Assembly: GCF_004378255.1 (NCBI RefSeq)
Contig: NZ_SNQG01000001.1
Span: 248,001 to 312,000, forward strand
Direction of reading: 5' to 3'
Length of the DNA stretch: 64,000 nucleotides
Source of the DNA: Mucilaginibacter phyllosphaerae
GTDB taxonomy: Bacteria > Bacteroidota > Bacteroidia > Sphingobacteriales > Sphingobacteriaceae
Position 1 is the first letter of the stretch. Each line of letters begins with the position of its first letter. The notes under the pieces are model-generated. The model had not been told where the DNA came from, searched no databases, and worked only from the letters and a program-made list of their open reading frames with translations. This document shows positions 58,487 to 64,000 of this stretch, in pieces. The position numbers were made by a program, and so were the translations under genes.

Positions 58487-59437
58487 ATGGATATATCAGT
58501 AGTAGTACCACTTTACGACGAGGTTGAATCGTTACCGGAGCTTACCTCGTGGATAAGCCGCGTTATGGCCGATAATAATTACACCTATGAGATTGTTTTG
58601 GTTGACGACGGCAGCAAAGATGGCTCCTGGGATATGATCGTTAAATTAAAAGAGAACAATCCTTTTATAAAAGGCTTTAAATTCAGGCGCAATTACGGTA
58701 AATCGGCTGCGCTCAATATTGGTTTTGAGGCTGCGAAAGGCGATGTGATCATAACCATGGATGCCGACCTGCAGGACAGCCCGGATGAGATACCCGGCCT
58801 ATACCGCCGCATAACAGAAGATAAATACGACCTGGTATCGGGCTGGAAAGCAAAACGTTATGACCCCCTAACCAAAACTATACCTACAAAGTTTTTTAAT
58901 GCGGCAACCCGCAAAATGAGCGGCATCAACAATTTGCATGATTTTAACTGCGGGCTTAAAGCCTATCGCAAAACCGTAGTAAAAAATATTGAGGTTTACG
59001 GCGAAATGCACCGCTATATCCCCGTAATAGCCAAATGGGCAGGCTTTACCAATATTGGCGAGCAGGTGGTAGAGCATCGCGCCCGTAAATACGGCAAAAC
59101 CAAATTCGGGTGGACGCGTTTTATAAATGGCTTTTTAGATTTGCTGTCGATATTTTTTGTGGGGAAATTTGGCAAACGCCCCATGCATTTTTTTGGCGCT
59201 ATGGGTACGCTTAGTTTTTTTGCAGGTATAGTTATTGCCATTTATCTTATTGCCGAAAAATTATATGATCTGGCACATCACGTTGTGCCAAGGCAACCTA
59301 CAGATAATCCGTTGTTTTACTTTGCATTAGTAGCCATTTTGCTGGGATCGCAATTGTTTTTAACCGGCTTTGTTGCCGAACTGGTTTCGCGCAACTCGCA
59401 CGACAGGAATAATTATCAAATAGAAGACACGATTTAG
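58487..59437 (+). CDS. Family 2 glycosyltransferase, DPM/ArnC-like, membrane-bound
   Basis: Encodes 316 residues. The GT-A domain starts ISVVVPLYDEVESLPELTSWI, with VLVDDGSKDGSWDMI, donor motif MDADLQDSP (DxD) and NCGLKAYRKTVV. Two C-terminal membrane helices (about 225-255 and 265-300). This layout is typical of dolichyl-phosphate-mannose synthase and ArnC/GtrB-like enzymes that transfer sugar from a nucleotide to a polyprenyl phosphate. Probably makes an undecaprenyl-phosphate sugar used for modification of a surface glycan or protein. Leads a run of same-strand genes. Confidence 0.9.
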   Translation: MDISVVVPLYDEVESLPELTSWISRVMADNNYTYEIVLVDDGSKDGSWDMIVKLKENNPFIKGFKFRRNYGKSAALNIGFEAAKGDVIITMDADLQDSPDEIPGLYRRITEDKYDLVSGWKAKRYDPLTKTIPTKFFNAATRKMSGINNLHDFNCGLKAYRKTVVKNIEVYGEMHRYIPVIAKWAGFTNIGEQVVEHRARKYGKTKFGWTRFINGFLDLLSIFFVGKFGKRPMHFFGAMGTLSFFAGIVIAIYLIAEKLYDLAHHVVPRQPTDNPLFYFALVAILLGSQLFLTGFVAELVSRNSHDRNNYQIEDTI

Positions 59438-59452
59438 ATGTACGGATGAGAA

Positions 59453-59564
59453 GATTTGCGAATTTGCAGATTCGTGCTCATTTTAACACATTGTATTATT
59501 ACACTTAACAACTAAACAATTCATCTGCACATCTGCATACCCGCACATCTGCACATTTGAAAAT
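59453..59564. repeat. Degenerate intergenic repeat between two glycosyltransferase genes
   Basis: The left part contains ATTTGCGAATTTGCAGATT (59454-59472). The right part has several copies of CATCTGCA/CACATCTGC (59522-59556), the core of which is the complement of the left part (TGCAGAT / ATCTGCA). Both an imperfect inverted repeat and a short tandem array are visible. The repeat ends right before the ATG at 59565. Confidence 0.5.
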
Positions 59565-60533
59565 ATGTTTTTTTCCATCATCATACCTCTGTATAACCGC
59601 CCCCAGGAAATTGCCGAACTGCTGGCTACCTTAACCCTGCAAACCTACAAGCAGTTTGAAGTTTTGGTTATTGAGGATGGCTCTGTAGAACGTGCCGAAG
59701 ATATTGTAAAGGGCTATGCAGATAAACTCAACATACGCTACTTTGAAAAAGCCAATGAAGGCCAGGGCTTTACGCGCAACTTCGGCTTTGAACGTGCCAA
59801 AGGCGATTATTTTGTGATATTTGATTCGGACTGCCTGATCCCTGCAGATTACCTGCAGATCGTACATGATTCGCTCGGTAAGAACTGGCTGGATGCCTAT
59901 GGCGGGCCAGACGGCGCACATGAATCATTCACCCCTATCCAAAAAGCCATCAGCTACGCCATGACCTCGCCTTTCACTACAGGCGGCATCCGCGGAAATA
60001 AAAAAGGTATCGGTCAGTTTCATCCCCGCAGCTTTAATATGGGGGTATCCCGGGCTGTTTGGGAAAAGGCAGGGGGCTTTATCATCACTCGTTTAGGCGA
60101 GGATATTGAGTATAGCATCCGCATCCATTCACTGGGTTATAAAATAGGTTTGATACCAGAAGCCATTGTTTACCATAAACGCCGTACAGATTTTGTTAAG
60201 TTTTATAAACAGCTTCATTTTTTTGGTCGTGCACGCATCAACATTTACAAATTCTTCCCCTCGCAATTAAAGCTGGTGCATTTTTTCCCGGCATTTGCCA
60301 CGCTGGGTATAGCATTTACTTTGGTTGCCAATGTTGCCCGGTTGCCTATAGCCATGCTATGTAACATTTTGTTAGGTGTTTACATTTTGTTAATATTTTT
60401 TCACGCGCTTATTAAGAATAAATCAGCAAAAATTGCATTTTTGAGCATTATAGCTGCCATAACGCAACTTACTGCCTACGGGTTGGGATTTATGCAGGAT
60501 TTTTGGAAGCGTGTTGTGTTAAAAAGATCTTAA
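59565..60533 (+). CDS. Family 2 glycosyltransferase
   Basis: Encodes 322 residues. GT-A domain begins FFSIIIPLYNRPQEIAELLATLTLQTYKQFEVLVIEDGSVE with donor motif IFDSDCLIPADYL and acceptor-side GEDIEYSIRIHSLGYKIGLIPEAIVYH. C-terminal part has two to three membrane helices (about 245-315). Typical inverting family 2 enzyme that adds a sugar to a polysaccharide or lipid-linked glycan; sugar specificity cannot be read. Same strand as the preceding transferase and 9 bp before the membrane protein gene, so probably one operon. Confidence 0.88.
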   Translation: MFFSIIIPLYNRPQEIAELLATLTLQTYKQFEVLVIEDGSVERAEDIVKGYADKLNIRYFEKANEGQGFTRNFGFERAKGDYFVIFDSDCLIPADYLQIVHDSLGKNWLDAYGGPDGAHESFTPIQKAISYAMTSPFTTGGIRGNKKGIGQFHPRSFNMGVSRAVWEKAGGFIITRLGEDIEYSIRIHSLGYKIGLIPEAIVYHKRRTDFVKFYKQLHFFGRARINIYKFFPSQLKLVHFFPAFATLGIAFTLVANVARLPIAMLCNILLGVYILLIFFHALIKNKSAKIAFLSIIAAITQLTAYGLGFMQDFWKRVVLKRS

Positions 60534-60542
60534 AAACGTAGT

Positions 60543-61271
60543 ATGTATCACCCGTTCTCTGTTGCAGAAACCGTAAAGGCTGCATGGGATATTTTCAGAA
60601 AGAACTTTGTAACGATTATAGTTTACTCTGTTATTTCCTTTTTTTTACTGGGGGTACTTGGTCTTATCATCGGCTTTATTTATTCGCCCGAAGATTTTTG
60701 GGGGTCAATGATTGTAACCTTTATTTTGATCTGGTTGCAGGCATATACTACGCTTGGCCTTTATAAACTGATTTTTACTGTAATTGATAGCGAATACTAC
60801 GACTTTGAATTTATACAGGTGATACCTAAAGCCAAAATGGTTTGGAGTTATCTGGCGGTAGTTTTCATATTTGCTTTTATAGTAACAAACTTAGGCATAC
60901 TGGTAGATTATTTAGAAGAAAGCCCCAATATACAGTTTGCTATTGAATTGGTTGCCGGTATAGCCGGCCTGTTTCTTGCACTGCGTATTATGTTTTTCAA
61001 TACTTTTATAGTAGATGACGCATCAGGCCCAATCGAATCATTAAAACAAAGCTTTGAGTTAACCCGCGGCTATCTTTTAAAGGTAGTTTTAATATTAGGT
61101 ATCATCATATTGCTAATTGCATTACCTGCAAAACTATCACAAAACTATCCGGCGGTATCATTAACCATACTATTTACTTATCCCTTTGTAAATATCATCC
61201 TGGCGGTAACCTATCGTAAGCTTATTTACAGTCATCAGGATGTGGATGATGATTTTGCTGAAACTAATTAA
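60543..61271 (+). CDS. Multipass membrane protein of unknown function
   Basis: Encodes 242 residues with about five or six hydrophobic segments (for example VTIIVYSVISFFLLGVLGLI, MIVTFILIWLQAYTTLGLYKLIF, LAVVFIFAFIVTNLGIL, VVLILGIIILLIALPA). It begins YHPFSVAETVKAAWDIFRKNF. No catalytic motif is recognised. The region IMFFNTFIVDDASGPIESLKQSFELTRGYLLK resembles DUF7544/GlpQ-membrane-domain-like proteins found in many bacteria; family not certain. Two bases separate it from the GH3 gene, so the two are probably translated together. Confidence 0.75.
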   Translation: MYHPFSVAETVKAAWDIFRKNFVTIIVYSVISFFLLGVLGLIIGFIYSPEDFWGSMIVTFILIWLQAYTTLGLYKLIFTVIDSEYYDFEFIQVIPKAKMVWSYLAVVFIFAFIVTNLGILVDYLEESPNIQFAIELVAGIAGLFLALRIMFFNTFIVDDASGPIESLKQSFELTRGYLLKVVLILGIIILLIALPAKLSQNYPAVSLTILFTYPFVNIILAVTYRKLIYSHQDVDDDFAETN

Positions 61272-61273
61272 TT

Positions 61274-62776
61274 ATGGGGTTAAAGGCAGCTTTAAGCAAG
61301 GTATTTGCATGGTATGTAAATAAACAGTTAGATACTATCAGGCAAAATGCTGTGGCGCTTCAGCAAAAAGTTTTTACCGATCTGATATTTGATGCCAAAA
61401 ATACAGCTTTTGGTCTCGACCATAATTTTGCCAAAATAACATCCTACGAAGACTTTAAGAAACAGGTACCCATACGGGATTACGAACAGCTGCGCCCTTA
61501 TATTGATCGCGTTGTAAACGGCGAGGCCAACGTAATGTGGCCGGGAAAACCTGCCTATCTGGCTAAAACATCCGGTACAACATCTGGTGTAAAATACATC
61601 CCCATCTCAAACGAGAGCATGCCCGAGCATATCAAAGCAGCCCGCAATGCCTTATTAAGCTACATTCATGAAACGGGCAAAGCCGATTTTGTAGATGGCA
61701 AGATGATATTTTTACAGGGCAGCCCAATTCTAAACGAAAAAAACGGTGTGCAAACCGGTCGCTTATCAGGTATCGTAGCGCATCATGTGCCGGGCTACTT
61801 GCAAAAAAACAGGCTTCCATCCTACCCGACTAACTGCATCGAAGACTGGGAAGAAAAGGTTGATGCCATTGTACAGGAAACCGCTCAAGAAGACCTACGC
61901 TTAATATCGGGCATACCGCCCTGGTGCCAGATGTATTTCGACAGGCTTTCGGCCGTATCCGGCGGTAAAAAAATTAAAGATATCTTCCCTAACTTCAAAT
62001 TATACGTACACGGTGGCGTAAATTACGAGCCATACCGCGCCCGGATGGAAGAAAGTATTGGTTTTAAGATAGATAGTATTGAAACTTACCCGGCATCCGA
62101 AGGCTTTATTGCTTTTCAGGATTCGCAGAAGGAAAAAGGCTTGTTGCTGATGGTGGATGCCGGGATCTTCTATGAGTTCATCCCGTCAGACGAGTACTTT
62201 AATGACAACCCCACCCGCATCAATTTAAAAGATGTGGAACTGGATAAAAACTACGCGCTTATTATGAATACCAGCGCCGGTTTATGGGGATATAGTTTAG
62301 GTGACACGATTAAATTTGTATCTAAAAACCCCTATAAAATTATTGTTAGCGGCCGCGTTAAACATTACATCTCTGCCTTCGGCGAACATGTTATTGGCGA
62401 AGAAGTTGAGCAGGCATTAATGGGCGTAGCTGCCGAAGAGGGTGTTGAGGTAACAGAGTTTACCGTAGCCCCGCAGGTTGCCCCTGCTGCAGGCGAATTA
62501 CCCTACCACGAGTGGTTTATAGAATTTGCAAAAGAGCCCAAAAACCTGGCAGCGTTTGCCTTAAAGGTAGATAAAGCACTACAGCAAAAAAATATTTACT
62601 ATTTTGACTTGATTGAGGGTAACATATTGCAGCCTTTGATCGTCAGAAGTTTAAAAAAGGATACTTTTATAAACTATATGCGCAGCCAGGGTAAACTTGG
62701 CGGCCAAAACAAAGTGCCCCGTTTATCTAACGACAGAAAAATAGCGGATGAACTTGTAAATTATATTAATAAATAA
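61274..62776 (+). CDS. GH3-family acyl acid-amido synthetase-like protein
   Basis: Encodes 500 residues. ANL-superfamily enzyme of the GH3 type: ATP loop LAKTSGTTSGVKYIPIS (about 96-112), SGIPPWCQMYFDRL, IETYPASEGFIAFQD (about 271-285; the (Y/A)PASEG motif), TSAGLWGYSLGDTIKFVS and SGRVKHYISAFGEHV. In plants GH3 proteins join amino acids to hormones such as auxin or jasmonate by acyl-adenylation; bacterial members' substrates are mostly unknown. It is coupled to the membrane protein gene and next to glycosyltransferases and dxr. Predicted to make an amide or ester link; the acid and amine are not readable. Confidence 0.92.
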   Translation: MGLKAALSKVFAWYVNKQLDTIRQNAVALQQKVFTDLIFDAKNTAFGLDHNFAKITSYEDFKKQVPIRDYEQLRPYIDRVVNGEANVMWPGKPAYLAKTSGTTSGVKYIPISNESMPEHIKAARNALLSYIHETGKADFVDGKMIFLQGSPILNEKNGVQTGRLSGIVAHHVPGYLQKNRLPSYPTNCIEDWEEKVDAIVQETAQEDLRLISGIPPWCQMYFDRLSAVSGGKKIKDIFPNFKLYVHGGVNYEPYRARMEESIGFKIDSIETYPASEGFIAFQDSQKEKGLLLMVDAGIFYEFIPSDEYFNDNPTRINLKDVELDKNYALIMNTSAGLWGYSLGDTIKFVSKNPYKIIVSGRVKHYISAFGEHVIGEEVEQALMGVAAEEGVEVTEFTVAPQVAPAAGELPYHEWFIEFAKEPKNLAAFALKVDKALQQKNIYYFDLIEGNILQPLIVRSLKKDTFINYMRSQGKLGGQNKVPRLSNDRKIADELVNYINK

Positions 62777-62782
62777 ACTCAA

Positions 62783-62858
62783 ACGTAATTGCGGGGCACG
62801 AAGAAATCTCCGGTAGAAGAACAGGCGATACCAAGGTTTGCTACGCTCGCAATAACGT
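62783..62858. repeat. Palindromic intergenic repeat, copy 2
   Basis: Outer arms ACGTAATTGCG (62783-62793) and CGCAATAACGT (62848-62858) pair with one mismatch. Inside is CACGAAGAAATCTC, related to ACGAAGCAATCTC of copy 1 (9140-9152). It lies between the GH3 gene and dxr, ending 14 bp before the dxr start. Confidence 0.6.
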
Positions 62859-62872
62859 GTTATTACACATAA

Positions 62873-64000
62873 TTGGATAATATTAAAAACATAGCCATTC
62901 TTGGCTCTACAGGCAGCATTGGCACACAAACGCTTGAGGTTATCAGAGATAACAAGCAGTTGTTTAAGGCTTTTTTGCTTACGGCGCACTCAAATGCCTA
63001 CCTGCTTATAGAGCAGTGCCTGGAATTTGTACCGGCCTACGCCATAATTTGCGACGAAAGCAAACACCAGCAAGTTCAAGAATCGCTTGCCCATTTACCT
63101 GTAAAAGTTTTGGCCGGGCATGAAGCCATTAAGGAGATGGTTACCCATACCGATATTGATATTGTACTGACCGCCATGGTTGGTTTTGCCGGCCTGGAGC
63201 CTACTATCAATGCCATCAAAGCGGGTAAAGACATCGCGTTAGCCAATAAAGAAACTTTGGTTGTAGCCGGCGAGATCATAACCAGCCTTGCCAAAGCACA
63301 TAACGTTAAGATATTACCTGTAGATAGCGAGCATTCGGCTATTTTCCAGTGCCTTACGGGCGAGCAGGATAATACTGTAGAAAAAATTATCCTTACAGCA
63401 TCCGGCGGGCCGTTCCGTGGCAAAGACGCTGCTTACCTGGCCAATGTAACCCGCGAGCATGCCCTTAAGCATCCCAACTGGGTAATGGGTGCTAAGATCA
63501 CCATTGATTCGGCTTCGCTGATGAATAAGGGCTTAGAAGTTATAGAGGCGAAATGGTTGTTTGATCTGCAGGCCGATCAGATAGATGTGATCGTTCATCC
63601 ACAGTCTATTATACATTCGCTGGTACAGTTTCAGGATGGGTCGATAAAAGCACAAATGGGTTTGCCGGATATGAAGCTGCCTATACAATATGCGCTTACT
63701 TACCCCAACCGGGTTAAAACAAACTTTAAGCGCTTTAATTTTTTAGATTACCCTAACCTGACGTTTGAACAGCCGGATATGGATACCTTCAGGAACCTGA
63801 AACTGGCTTTTGAGGCATTGGAGCGTGGCGGTAATATGCCTTGTATAATCAATGCAGCCAACGAAGTAGCTGTAGCGGCGTTTCTAAAAAACGAGACAGG
63901 CTTTTTAGAAATGAGTGACGTAATTGAAACCTGCATGCAGAAAATTAGCTACATACCGGCCCCATCATTAAACGACTATTTGAATACTGATAAAGAAACA
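62873..64000 (+). CDS. dxr: 1-deoxy-D-xylulose 5-phosphate reductoisomerase, C-terminus cut by window edge
   Basis: 376 residues are visible and the frame is open at the right edge; about 20 residues may be missing from the usual 390-400. Start is TTG at 62873: the preceding in-frame codon is TAA, and the protein begins MDNIKNIAILGSTGSIGTQTLEV (NADPH site). Catalyses the first committed step of the MEP isoprenoid pathway, giving MEP from DXP. Signatures: ALANKETLVVAGE, PVDSEHSAIFQCL (metal-site acid), ASGGPFRG, HPNWVMGAKITIDSASLMNKGLEVIEAKWLF, VHPQSIIHSLVQFQDGS and CIINAANEVAVAAF. The palindromic repeat lies directly upstream; no clear TAnnTTTG element is seen. Confidence 0.95.
   Translation, partial: MDNIKNIAILGSTGSIGTQTLEVIRDNKQLFKAFLLTAHSNAYLLIEQCLEFVPAYAIICDESKHQQVQESLAHLPVKVLAGHEAIKEMVTHTDIDIVLTAMVGFAGLEPTINAIKAGKDIALANKETLVVAGEIITSLAKAHNVKILPVDSEHSAIFQCLTGEQDNTVEKIILTASGGPFRGKDAAYLANVTREHALKHPNWVMGAKITIDSASLMNKGLEVIEAKWLFDLQADQIDVIVHPQSIIHSLVQFQDGSIKAQMGLPDMKLPIQYALTYPNRVKTNFKRFNFLDYPNLTFEQPDMDTFRNLKLAFEALERGGNMPCIINAANEVAVAAFLKNETGFLEMSDVIETCMQKISYIPAPSLNDYLNTDKET

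Noticed and set aside
1-64000. tRNA, rRNA, CRISPR arrays, prophage or insertion sequence
   Set aside because: I looked in the intergenic gaps and found no cloverleaf-like sequence, no regular spacer-repeat array and no transposase or integrase coding frame. Small repeats listed above are too short and lack transposases.

Overview
The window looks like chromosomal DNA of a Bacteroidota bacterium, most probably family Sphingobacteriaceae (Mucilaginibacter or Pedobacter-like; genus is inference). Reasons: large TonB-dependent receptors with carboxypeptidase-like N-terminal domains, type III and type II glutamine synthetases, Bacteroidota-type promoters (TAnnTTTG, sometimes with an upstream TTTG/TTG), DUF4369-type thioredoxins, and almost no Shine-Dalgarno sequences. 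No rRNA, tRNA, CRISPR, phage or transposase gene was seen. Genes are dense and both ends are cut through genes: a lipid A acyltransferase at the left, dxr at the right. Layout: (1) 1-2.1 kb: lysophospholipid acyltransferase (partial, minus), WbqC-like protein and CorA. (2) 2.3-5.3 kb: TonB-dependent receptor on the minus strand, driven by a textbook Bacteroidota promoter. (3) 5.5-13.7 kb housekeeping: proB-proA, mnmA, topA, a conserved unknown protein and a gluconokinase. (4) 14.0-26.0 kb: an exopolysaccharide locus on the plus strand. It holds a lone receiver protein, a phosphoglycosyl transferase fused to a degenerate receiver domain, a half-length TolC-like protein, a Wzc-like co-polymerase without a tyrosine tail, a 45-residue membrane protein, Wzy-like polymerase, hexapeptide acyltransferase, Wzx-like flippase, a synthase-like family 2 glycosyltransferase, and a stand-alone A-PCP-TE nonribosomal peptide synthetase whose binding-pocket code reads as glycine. 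This is the most unusual part of the window. (5) 26.1-31.7 kb: giant alpha-2-macroglobulin with an intact thioester motif. (6) 31.8-37.3 kb: type III glutamine synthetase divergent from a porin across a very AT-rich spacer, then a secreted unknown and a TonB protein. (7) 37.4-44.3 kb: purL, a VOC protein, a TlpA-like thioredoxin, a ClC channel (minus) and purM. (8) 44.4-49.5 kb: Oar-like TonB receptor (minus) and lpd. (9) 49.6-56.3 kb: carboxylesterase, SelW-like Rdx protein, Rrf2 regulator, TPR/HisKA-like membrane protein, RluA pseudouridine synthase, lysine-rich repeat protein and type II glutamine synthetase. (10) 56.8-64.0 kb: malate:quinone oxidoreductase, two family 2 glycosyltransferases, a membrane protein, a GH3-family enzyme and dxr (open at the right end). 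How they work together: the EPS genes cover initiation (14396), chain building (22037), flipping (20675), polymerisation (18525), length control (16180) and possibly export (15508), with acylation (20045) and possibly aminoacylation (23331) as decorations. Two glutamine synthetases and a porin hint at nitrogen assimilation. ProA/ProB, PurL/PurM and Dxr are core biosynthesis. Intergenic spaces carry strong hairpin terminators, especially between convergent genes, plus several short inverted-repeat elements, one type of which occurs twice.
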